Origin: JAFGQJ01 sp964588525
GTDB lineage: Bacteria > Spirochaetota > Spirochaetia > SZUA-6 > DRHE01
Direction of reading: 5' to 3'
Length of the DNA stretch: 30,485 bases
Assembly (NCBI GenBank): GCA_964588525.1
Contig: CAZPQC010000035.1
Location: forward strand, 1-30,485
A program made the translations under genes and the position numbers. Every line of letters begins with the position of its first letter. Within the stretch, counting starts at the first letter, position 1. Below the pieces are notes generated by a model. The model saw only the letters and a list, made by a program, of their open reading frames with translations. It was not told where the DNA came from and did not search any database. Of this stretch, positions 23,079 to 29,923 are shown in pieces.

Positions 23079-24381
23079 ACTGCTGGTTGTGGACGACAAA
23101 GCGAATATCAGGAAGGTCTTGCGGATCATTCTCGAGAAGGAGGGGCATACGGTAGAGACTGCGAGCAGCGCGCGGGAAGGGCTGAGGAAGGCATCGGCCC
23201 AGGATCTGGATGTGATCATCTGTGATATCCGGATGGAAGACATGGACGGAAACGAGCTCTTTCACCTTCTTCGATCCAGAGGAAGGAATATCCCGTTCAT
23301 CTTCATTACCGCTTTCGCCACCGTTCGCGGAGCCGTATCGGCCATCAAAGAAGGAGCTGTGGAGTACCTGGCAAAACCACTCGACTACGGGCTTCTGAAG
23401 AAAACGATCGTGGCACTTATCGAACAACAATCCCAGCCCGCACCCGCGGATAAGGACGCTGTTTTAGTAGGCACGAGTCCGGCCATGACGGCGCTGGCCG
23501 AGAGAATCCGAACCGTCGGTGGGAGCAGTTCTACGGTGTTGATCAGTGGGGAAAGCGGTTCGGGAAAGGAGCTCGTTGCCCGCCAAATTCACTCCCTCAG
23601 CGCGCGGAAGGACAAACCATTCGTCCCGGTGAACTGCTCGGCTCTGAGCATGAGCCTTTTAGAATCGGAGCTATTCGGATACGAACGGGGAGCGTTCACC
23701 GGAGCGGAAACGCAAAAAAAGGGGATCTTCGAGTTCGCCGATGGCGGCAGTCTGTTTCTGGATGAGGTATCGGAAATTGATCCGGCTATCCAGGTCAAGC
23801 TGCTTCGTGTGCTTCAGGAACGCTGTTTCACTCGTGTAGGGGGTACCAGGCCGGTGAAGGTGGATGTCCGTCTGATCGCCGCTACAAATCGCAGGCTGGA
23901 AGAGCTGATCGATCGCGGCCAGTTCCGCCGCGACCTCTACTACCGGCTTAACGTGATCCCTATCCGCGTACCGGCTCTGCGCGAGCATTTGCAGGATCTG
24001 CCCGAGCTGGTTGGTTATTTCTGCGTGCAGATCGGTACCAGGGAACGGCTCCCCCGACCGTCTGTATCACCGGGGTTCATCGAGAGACTGAGTTCATATC
24101 CATGGCCCGGAAACGTCCGGGAGCTGGAAAATCTGATCGAGCGAATTCTTGTCCTGTATCGTCCGAAGCAGCTCGAAGCCCACTACCTCGATGTCGAGCT
24201 AACAACGGCGGGCCATTCCCTGTCTCACAAAAGGTCGGAGCGCGATCGCATCGTCAGCGCGTTGCGGCTCACCCAGGGAAACAAAACCGAAGCAGCCAAA
24301 GTGCTGGATCTACCGCGCCGTACCCTGTACAACAAGATCGAGAGATTCGGAATTCAAAAAGAGGAGTACTTCCCTGTGTAA
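23071..24381 (+). CDS. Sigma-54-dependent response regulator, NtrC family
   Basis: A 436-residue transcription activator. The receiver domain MAKLLVVDDKANIRKVLRII has the acidic pair Asp8-Asp9 and phospho-acceptor Asp52 in IICDIRMED. The AAA+ domain has Walker A GESGSGKE (near residue 160), the sigma-54 contact loop GAFTGA in LFGYERGAFTGAE (near 207), Walker B GGSLFLDEVSEI and the arginine-finger region RRDLYYRLNVIPI. The C-terminus is a Fis-type helix-turn-helix (NKTEAAKVLDLPRRTLYNKI). All motifs needed for sigma-54 activation are intact. A sigma-54 promoter and a palindromic upstream site lie right after its stop, so the importer at 24540-28462 is its likely target. Confidence 0.95.
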   Translation: MAKLLVVDDKANIRKVLRIILEKEGHTVETASSAREGLRKASAQDLDVIICDIRMEDMDGNELFHLLRSRGRNIPFIFITAFATVRGAVSAIKEGAVEYLAKPLDYGLLKKTIVALIEQQSQPAPADKDAVLVGTSPAMTALAERIRTVGGSSSTVLISGESGSGKELVARQIHSLSARKDKPFVPVNCSALSMSLLESELFGYERGAFTGAETQKKGIFEFADGGSLFLDEVSEIDPAIQVKLLRVLQERCFTRVGGTRPVKVDVRLIAATNRRLEELIDRGQFRRDLYYRLNVIPIRVPALREHLQDLPELVGYFCVQIGTRERLPRPSVSPGFIERLSSYPWPGNVRELENLIERILVLYRPKQLEAHYLDVELTTAGHSLSHKRSERDRIVSALRLTQGNKTEAAKVLDLPRRTLYNKIERFGIQKEEYFPV

Positions 24382-24382
24382 G

Positions 24383-24424
24383 GTGTGCCAAAACATGTGC
24401 TGAATGGCACACTATTTGGCACAC
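24383..24424 (+). promoter_or_regulatory. Nested palindrome: probable upstream activator site for the sigma-54 regulator
   Basis: Outer arms GTGTGCCAAA (24383-24392) and TTTGGCACAC (24415-24424) are perfect inverted repeats. Inner arms TGTGC (24396-24400) and GCACA (24407-24411) share exactly the same centre, 24403.5. The four half-sites of type TGTGC/GCACA are therefore spaced 12 bases apart on each side. The centre lies about 86 bases upstream of the predicted sigma-54 start, a normal distance for NtrC-type enhancers. No U-tract follows, which argues against a terminator. Confidence 0.8.
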
Positions 24425-24463
24425 TCCGGCTGAAAAGAAGCCGAATTGCGCGTATGCAACGGG

Positions 24464-24479
24464 TGGCACGGCTTTTGCA
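24464..24479 (+). promoter_or_regulatory. Sigma-54 (-24/-12) promoter of the FbpABC/AfuABC-type importer
   Basis: TGGCAC (24464-24469), a five-base spacer and TTGCA (24475-24479) match the sigma-54 consensus TGGCAC-N5-TTGCW at every position. With C24478 as -12, transcription would start near 24490, leaving a 50-base leader before the ATG at 24540. The gene for an intact NtrC-family activator ends 83 bases upstream of it. Confidence 0.93.
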
Positions 24480-24539
24480 TTATATTGCCGGTGAGGCCTG
24501 TCAGCCTCAAGAAAAAAAAACAAAAGGAGAAAGAAGCCT

Positions 24540-25565
24540 ATGAAGACGCTTCTCAAGGTGCTAACCGTCGCCTTCCTGATCTCTGTCATCGCCGGTACCC
24601 TTGTTGCCGAACCCCAGCAGGAAGTAAAACCGGACAAAGTGGTGGTATATGCGAGTGTCGATGAGGCGAACGCCAAAAAAATCCTCGACGCCTTCACCGC
24701 CGACACGGGGATCACTGCCAGTTTCGTCCATCTTTCCTCGGGACCGGCGCTGGCCAGAATCACAGCCGAAAAAAATAATCCCCAGGCGGATGTATGGTTG
24801 GGAGCCCCCAACGAGAATCACATCATCGCCAAAGAAGAGGGGTTGAGCGTTCCCTACAGGTCCGCGGCCCTCGATTCTCTGGAAGACCAGTTCAAGGACC
24901 CCGATGCGTACTGGCGTTCTTTCTACATGAACCCCATGGCTTTCGCCGTAAATACCGAAGCCCTGGCTAAAATCGGCGCACCCAAGCCTACTTCCTGGGA
25001 AGATCTGCTGAAACCCGTATACAAGAGCCAGATCCAGATGCCCACGCCCCAGTCTTCGGGAACGGCCTACAATATCATCGCCAGCCTGGTAACGCTGTGG
25101 GGGGAGGAGAAAGCGTACGAATACATGAAGAAACTCAATCCGAACGTCCAGACCTACACCTCCTCCGGCACGGGACCTTCAAAAGCGGTGGCTGTCGGCC
25201 AATGCGCCATCGGCATCCAGTTCACCCCGGCTTTTTTTGAGTTTATCGATCAGGGATATCCACTTGAAGTCGTATTTCCCAAAGAGGGAGTGGGATACGA
25301 GGCGCCCGCGGTTTCGATTCTGGCAGGAGCTAAGAACATGGAAGCTGCCAAGATCCTGGTAGACTGGCTCGTCTCGAAGAAAGGTCAGGATGTTCTAAGC
25401 GAGGCCAAAACCTACTTCTATCCCGTCAATCCTGATGCCGCCCTCGGAAAGGGAATGCCTGATTTCGCTTCTTTAAAAACCGTGGGCTTCAGTTCTCAAT
25501 GGGCGGGAGAGAACAAAAAACGCCTGGTCGAGCGCTGGGTGAACGAAGTACTGCCCGCCAAGTGA
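24540..25565 (+). CDS. ABC transporter substrate-binding protein, FbpA/AfuA type
   Basis: A 341-residue periplasmic binding protein (COG1840-like: ferric ion, sugar-phosphate or aminoethylphosphonate binders). The signal peptide LLKVLTVAFLISVIAGTLVA has no lipobox. The mature start VVVYASVDEANAKKILDAF and the blocks ADVWLGAPNENHIIAKEEG, FYMNPMAFAVNTEAL and PTSWEDLLKPVYKSQIQMPT are typical of the family. The hinge segment SSGTGPSKAVAVGQCAIGI contains the serines that often contact phosphate or bicarbonate in these proteins. I see no twin-Tyr motif characteristic of classical ferric binders. The start is ATG 24540, with AAGGAG about 11 bases upstream. Its sigma-54 promoter and neighbours make an organophosphate ligand more likely than iron, but this is inference. 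Confidence 0.85.
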   Translation: MKTLLKVLTVAFLISVIAGTLVAEPQQEVKPDKVVVYASVDEANAKKILDAFTADTGITASFVHLSSGPALARITAEKNNPQADVWLGAPNENHIIAKEEGLSVPYRSAALDSLEDQFKDPDAYWRSFYMNPMAFAVNTEALAKIGAPKPTSWEDLLKPVYKSQIQMPTPQSSGTAYNIIASLVTLWGEEKAYEYMKKLNPNVQTYTSSGTGPSKAVAVGQCAIGIQFTPAFFEFIDQGYPLEVVFPKEGVGYEAPAVSILAGAKNMEAAKILVDWLVSKKGQDVLSEAKTYFYPVNPDAALGKGMPDFASLKTVGFSSQWAGENKKRLVERWVNEVLPAK

Positions 25566-25594
25566 GCCGGATGTTTATCTAGATGTATAGCAAC

Positions 25595-25628
25595 GCGGCG
25601 GGAGCTCTATGAAAGTGGCTTCCGCCGC
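25595..25628 (+). other. GC-rich stem-loop between binding-protein and permease genes
   Basis: GCGGCGGGAGC (25595-25605) pairs with GCTTCCGCCGC (25618-25628), an 11-bp stem with one G-U pair and a 12-base loop. It lies 30 bases after the binding-protein stop. Only ATTTGCATT follows, so it probably slows decay or attenuates rather than fully terminates. Confidence 0.6.
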
Positions 25629-25658
25629 ATTTGCATTCCCGATGCCGAAAGTACCTCA

Positions 25659-27350
25659 ATGAAAACGAGTGTTTGGGACCGCACGGGGAAACAAGTGCGG
25701 CTGATCAGCGCAGATCCCCTGCTGCTGATCGTGATCGTTTTGATCCTCGCCTCTCTTATCGTTTTTATTCTCTACCCCCTATTCCGGGTTATCGTGATGA
25801 GCGTATTCCCCGAGGGTCGCTTTTCTCTATCTGTGCTTGGAGAAGTCATTGCGTCATGGTATTTGCGTCGGGCGTTCCTCAACAGCGTAATGATGGGTGC
25901 CCTTACGGCGGTTTTCGGGGTAATTGTCGGCTTTCTGTTCGCCTTCAGCCTGTCCCGAGCGGATATTCCCTTGAAAAAGTTCTTTCATATCATCGCCATC
26001 ATACCGATTATTTCCCCGCCGTTTATCGGCGCGCTGTCGATCATCATGCTTTTCGGCAACAACGGGCTGATTACGTGGACCTTGCTGAGAATAAAGAACT
26101 TCCAAATCTATGGATTTCGCGGTCTGCTGATCGCTCAGGTGGTCACCTTCTTTCCGGTAGCCTACATCACCCTGAAGGGGGTTTTGGAATCGATCAGTCC
26201 GACCCTCGAAGATGCCGCGCTGGATCTGGGAGGTTCCCGCTGGAAGGTCTTTCGCAGAGTTACCCTGCCGCTTGCTATCCCGGGAATCGCCAGTGCCATG
26301 CTCGTGCTGTTCGTGGAGACCCTGGCTGATTTCGGCAATCCCCTGATCCTGGCGGGCAGCCAGTTTCCCATTCTCTCGGTTCAGGCCTATCTGCAGATCA
26401 CGGGCATGTATGACCTGCCCAAAGGATCCGCCCTGGCCCTTGTATTGCTGGTACCGTCGGTCTCCGTATTCTTTCTGCAGAAGTACTGGGTTTCCAGGAA
26501 GCAGTACGTTACGGTGACCGGCAAGCCAACCCAGTCCTCCCCCAAGATCGTCTCTCCGGCGGTGAAATGGCTGCTTTTCGCATCCTGCCTGTTCATCGCT
26601 GCGTTCATCCTGCTGATCTACGCAACCATCCTCTGGGGCGCCTTCGCCCGGGTTTGGGGAAGCGACAATTCCTTGACCTTACAGCACTTCAGTTATGTGT
26701 TCGGCGTGGGATTCAAAGCGGTCAAAGACACTCTGATCGTAGCCGGTCTTTCCACCCCTTTGGCGGGAATCCTCGGCATGATCATCGCGTTTCTGGTCGT
26801 ACGCAAACAATTTCCCGGGAAACGTTTCATGGAGCTGTCTTCCATGTTGAGCTTTGCCGTGCCGGGTACGGTAATCGGCATCGGCTACGTTCTGGCCTTC
26901 AACAGCCGGCCGCTGCTGTTGACCGGAACCCTTCTCATCCTGCTGTTGAACTTCATATTCCGTTACATCCCCGTGGGAATACAGTCCGGAGTGGCAATCC
27001 TGAGGCAGGTGGACGCATCGATCGAGGAAGCGGCGATCGATCTGGGGGCAAACGCGAACCAGACCTTCCGCAAGGTAACCCTTCCGCTCATGGTTCCCGC
27101 CTTCTTCTCCGGTCTGATCTATTCATTCGTGCGGGCGATGACCGCCATAAGTGCGGCCATCTTCCTGGTCTCCTCGAGTTGGCACCTGATGACCGTTCAG
27201 ATCATGAGCCAGGTCGAATCGGGCCGCCTGGGGGCCGCCGCCGCCTTCAGCGTCATCCTGGTTGGAATCATTCTGGCGGCTATCCTGGTGATCCGCTCCG
27301 CCCTGAGCTTGCGCTACGGACGATTGGGCGGAACAATGCTGAAGATATAG
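25659..27350 (+). CDS. ABC transporter permease with fused double permease domain, FbpB/AfuB type
   Basis: A 563-residue inner-membrane protein made of two homologous permease halves with about 12 membrane segments. Half 1 starts LLLIVIVLILASLIVFILYP and its EAA loop is LEDAALDLGGSRWKVFRRVT. Half 2 starts WLLFASCLFIAAFILLIYAT and its EAA loop is IEEAAIDLGANANQTFRKVT. The duplicated design is standard for FbpB/AfuB/PhnV-type transporters. The ribosome site is weak at the chosen ATG 25659. The ATPase gene follows 11 bases after the stop. Confidence 0.92.
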   Translation: MKTSVWDRTGKQVRLISADPLLLIVIVLILASLIVFILYPLFRVIVMSVFPEGRFSLSVLGEVIASWYLRRAFLNSVMMGALTAVFGVIVGFLFAFSLSRADIPLKKFFHIIAIIPIISPPFIGALSIIMLFGNNGLITWTLLRIKNFQIYGFRGLLIAQVVTFFPVAYITLKGVLESISPTLEDAALDLGGSRWKVFRRVTLPLAIPGIASAMLVLFVETLADFGNPLILAGSQFPILSVQAYLQITGMYDLPKGSALALVLLVPSVSVFFLQKYWVSRKQYVTVTGKPTQSSPKIVSPAVKWLLFASCLFIAAFILLIYATILWGAFARVWGSDNSLTLQHFSYVFGVGFKAVKDTLIVAGLSTPLAGILGMIIAFLVVRKQFPGKRFMELSSMLSFAVPGTVIGIGYVLAFNSRPLLLTGTLLILLLNFIFRYIPVGIQSGVAILRQVDASIEEAAIDLGANANQTFRKVTLPLMVPAFFSGLIYSFVRAMTAISAAIFLVSSSWHLMTVQIMSQVESGRLGAAAAFSVILVGIILAAILVIRSALSLRYGRLGGTMLKI

Positions 27351-27361
27351 GGACAAATACG

Positions 27362-28462
27362 ATGAGTGTTCGGTTGGTAAATATCTCCAAGATCTTCCCC
27401 AGTCCGGATCACCCGCGCAAGCAGGTGGTGGCCGTTAAAGGGGTCGAACTCGAAGTAAACGACGGAGAAATGGTCACCCTATTGGGTCCCTCGGGCTGCG
27501 GAAAAACCACCACCTTGCGCATCATCTCCGGCTTCGAGATTCCCACCACCGGGGATGTCTGGATCGAGGGCAAAAAAGTGAACGACCTGCCGCCCAATCG
27601 ACGGGACACTTCGATGGTTTTTCAGAGCTACGCGATCTTTCCGCACCTTTCCGTAGCACAGAACATCGGCTTTGGGCTGGAACTGAAAGGTTGGAAGGCA
27701 GCGAGGATTCGGGAAGAGGTCGAACGGATCATGGAGGTAATGAACCTCAGGGACATGTACCATCGCCGGCCGGATCAACTATCAGGCGGACAACAGCAGA
27801 GAGTGGCACTGGCCAGGGCGATCATCAACAAACCGAGCGTGCTGCTGTTCGACGAACCCCTATCCAACCTGGACGCCAAGCTGCGCGAACAGATGCGGAT
27901 TGAGATCCGCAGGATTCAGCAGACCTTCAAGATAACTAGCGTGTATGTCACCCACGACCAGGCCGAAGCCATGACCGTTTCCGATCGGATTGTGGTGATG
28001 AATGACGGCGAGGTAATGCAGATCGGAACCCCGTTCGAGATTTACTCGCGCCCGGCCAATCTGTTCGTGGCTGATTTCATCGGAAAGGTGAATCTCATCG
28101 AGGGACGGGTTACGGATATAAAGGGCAAAGCCTTCGTGGTAGAGTACAAAACGGGACACAAGGTAATTGCGAGCTCAACCGATGCGCTGACAAAGGGACA
28201 GAAAGTCCTAACCGTGGTTCGGCCCGAATCCCTGTGTCTGGCCCAACCGAACACCTCCCGTTCCCTGCTGCTGCTCGGCAAGGTGGTAAAAATGGTCTAT
28301 CTCGGTCCCACGGTGGAGTACGAGCTCGCCGTGGATGGGCTGAAAAGGACGATCGCCGCGGTCGTAGCCAATCCGATCGAGGCGGGGTTTTTCGACATCG
28401 GCGAGGAGGTGGCTCTCGATTTTCATCCTCAAGCGGCCCATCTTATCCCGGCTGAGGGCTAG
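27362..28462 (+). CDS. ABC transporter ATP-binding protein, FbpC/AfuC (PotA-like) type
   Basis: A 366-residue ATPase that powers the preceding importer. Walker A is LLGPSGCGKTTTLRII, the Q-loop region is MVFQSYAIFPHLSVAQNIGF, the signature is LSGGQQQRVALARAI, Walker B is VLLFDEPLSNLDAKL, and the switch His lies in SVYVTHDQAEAM. A C-terminal TOBE-like regulatory domain starts near residue 240 (VADFIGKVNLIEGRV). ATG 27362 has AGGGA about eight bases upstream. It is the last gene of the sigma-54 unit. Confidence 0.92.
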   Translation: MSVRLVNISKIFPSPDHPRKQVVAVKGVELEVNDGEMVTLLGPSGCGKTTTLRIISGFEIPTTGDVWIEGKKVNDLPPNRRDTSMVFQSYAIFPHLSVAQNIGFGLELKGWKAARIREEVERIMEVMNLRDMYHRRPDQLSGGQQQRVALARAIINKPSVLLFDEPLSNLDAKLREQMRIEIRRIQQTFKITSVYVTHDQAEAMTVSDRIVVMNDGEVMQIGTPFEIYSRPANLFVADFIGKVNLIEGRVTDIKGKAFVVEYKTGHKVIASSTDALTKGQKVLTVVRPESLCLAQPNTSRSLLLLGKVVKMVYLGPTVEYELAVDGLKRTIAAVVANPIEAGFFDIGEEVALDFHPQAAHLIPAEG

Positions 28463-28470
28463 CCTCAGCC
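28450..28470 (+). terminator. Inverted repeat over the ATPase stop codon, possible weak terminator
   Basis: GGCTGAGG (28450-28457) and CCTCAGCC (28463-28470) form a perfect 8-bp stem with a five-base loop that contains the TAG stop. Only a weak T-rich stretch follows (TGAATTCTACATTT). It lies directly before the promoter of the next operon. Confidence 0.45.
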
Positions 28471-28482
28471 TGAATTCTACAT

Positions 28483-28512
28483 TTGACAGCAGTGGCTGGC
28501 CTGCCTTAATAT
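28483..28512 (+). promoter_or_regulatory. Sigma-70 type promoter of the sugar-type ABC operon
   Basis: A perfect TTGACA (28483-28488), an 18-base spacer and TAATAT (28507-28512). The predicted start is near 28519, and the leader of about 38 bases contains AAGGAGG before the ATG at 28557. Confidence 0.75.
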
Positions 28513-28556
28513 GCTGACGGAGATCATCTCCAATAAAAACAACCAAGGAGGAATGC

Positions 28557-29816
28557 ATGAAAAAGCTACTGCTTGTAGCACTGGCAATGCTGGCGGCGGC
28601 GGGTCTGCTGTTCGCCGGCGGACAGGGCGGTGAACCGACGAAGCTGGAGCTCAAGGGAGGCACGGCGGCCTACCTGTTCCAGGGACTGCCCCTCGAACAA
28701 ATCGCCGCCGACTACAGTACGGCCCACCCGAACGTCGACGTAGAGCTGATTCCCTTTCCCGAGGACTGGGCGGCGGTGTTGAGCAAGCTCCAGCTGGAGG
28801 CGGTCCGGCAAACGGCGACCTACGACTTTATAACCGCGGCCGCAGCCTTTCTGGACGTGGCCACCGCAGGGAAACTCGGTGTCATCGAGCCGATCGACGC
28901 CTACCTGTCCAAGAAGGTGAAGGATGACATGCTTCCCTCGATCCGGCAGGAGATGCTGATGGACGGCAAGATGTACGCCTTCCCCATGGTCACGGATATC
29001 GTGGGCTTCATCTACCGGCCCTCGTATCTGCAGAAGGGGGGATACGCCAAGGCGCCGGCCACCTGGGACGAGCTGCTCACCTACTGCAAGAAGCTCGATC
29101 AGGTATTCGCCGGTCAGGAGATGTGGCCTCTGGGATTCGACTGGTACTGGCGGCCCTGGGGCGGCTACATCCCGATCCTGCAGAGCTACACGGACAAACC
29201 CTTCCAGGACGGCAAGACCGACACCTGGTCGCCGGCGGCCAAGAAGACCCTCGAGCTGATGAAGGCCTACTACCCCTACATGCCTCCATCCGCAGCCGGT
29301 AATTTGGCAGCCTCCCAGGCCTTTCAGGCCGGGGCCGTGGCCATGGAGGTCTACTGGCAGCCCCAGATGCTGCGGGCCATCCAGGCGGGCCAGCCCGAGG
29401 ATGACATCAAGATGGTGTCCACGCCCAAGGGAACCCGCGGGGGCACGGTATTCTGGTCCACCGGCTACATGCTGACCAAGTACGGGCAGGACAAACAGGC
29501 CTGCGTGGATTTCTTCAGCGAAGCCCTGCGCGGGGAGACTTTCTACAAGGGAGCCGTAGCCAACTGGAAGCTCCTTCCCTTCAACTCGGCCTACACCATG
29601 GTGAAGGACGACCTGCTTCCCTTCTTCCCCGACCTCATCTCCCGACTGGAAACCGGAGAGGCCGTGGCCATGCCCAACTCGGGCTACATGATGGCCGCAG
29701 AGTTGAACGTGATGCAGGAAGAGTTGACCAAGCTGATGGACGGCAAACAGACGGTGCAGCAGACTATGGACAACATGACCAAGCGTATCGCGGAGAAGAT
29801 CGCCGAGATGGAATAG
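28557..29816 (+). CDS. Sugar-type ABC transporter substrate-binding protein (family 1)
   Basis: A 419-residue extracellular solute-binding protein. The signal peptide KKLLLVALAMLAAAGLLFAG is followed by GQGGEPTKLEL, with no lipobox Cys, the same style as the UgpB-like protein in this window. The blocks YDFITAAAAFLDVATAGKLG, YAFPMVTDIVGFIYRPSYLQ, APATWDELLTYCKKL and the aromatic-rich WPLGFDWYWRPWGGYIPI match family 1 carbohydrate binders. The Trp/Tyr cluster would suit stacking on sugar rings. AAGGAGG precedes the ATG. A strong terminator-like hairpin separates it from the permease gene. The exact sugar cannot be read from the sequence. Confidence 0.85.
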   Translation: MKKLLLVALAMLAAAGLLFAGGQGGEPTKLELKGGTAAYLFQGLPLEQIAADYSTAHPNVDVELIPFPEDWAAVLSKLQLEAVRQTATYDFITAAAAFLDVATAGKLGVIEPIDAYLSKKVKDDMLPSIRQEMLMDGKMYAFPMVTDIVGFIYRPSYLQKGGYAKAPATWDELLTYCKKLDQVFAGQEMWPLGFDWYWRPWGGYIPILQSYTDKPFQDGKTDTWSPAAKKTLELMKAYYPYMPPSAAGNLAASQAFQAGAVAMEVYWQPQMLRAIQAGQPEDDIKMVSTPKGTRGGTVFWSTGYMLTKYGQDKQACVDFFSEALRGETFYKGAVANWKLLPFNSAYTMVKDDLLPFFPDLISRLETGEAVAMPNSGYMMAAELNVMQEELTKLMDGKQTVQQTMDNMTKRIAEKIAEME

Positions 29817-29830
29817 CACGGTTCAGATCG

Positions 29831-29869
29831 GGGGAAGCCGACTGTCAGCGGCCGGCTTCCCCTTTTTTT
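29831..29869 (+). terminator. Intrinsic terminator/attenuator after the sugar-type binding protein
   Basis: GGGGAAGCCG (29831-29840) pairs perfectly with CGGCTTCCCC (29853-29862) around a 12-base loop, followed by seven T (29863-29869). It lies 14 bases after the stop and before the permease gene, which has no promoter that I can see, so partial read-through is expected. Confidence 0.9.
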
Positions 29870-29923
29870 CTGCTGTCGAGATCGGCCGACATCCGGGAAC
29901 AAATCGAAGGGGGGTGCGGAAAC

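Noticed and set aside
24405..24421. Second sigma-54-like promoter inside the palindrome (TGGCAC followed by TTGGC)
   Set aside because: The GC of the -12 element is shifted by one base, and the motif is explained by the inverted repeat; the site at 24464-24479 is a full match.
24383..24424. Intrinsic terminator after the response-regulator gene
   Set aside because: The inverted repeat is strong, but no T-run follows and the concentric half-sites fit an activator site better.
26567..27361. Upstream extension of the AfuC-type ATPase gene into the permease gene
   Set aside because: The ABC ATPase domain starts at ATG 27362, which has a ribosome site; the extension is an out-of-frame reading of the permease.
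28566..29819. 417-codon open frame on the minus strand
   Set aside because: Shadow of the sugar-type binding-protein gene; rich in Gly, His, Leu and Val with no recognisable domain, and the plus-strand gene has promoter, ribosome site, signal peptide and terminator.
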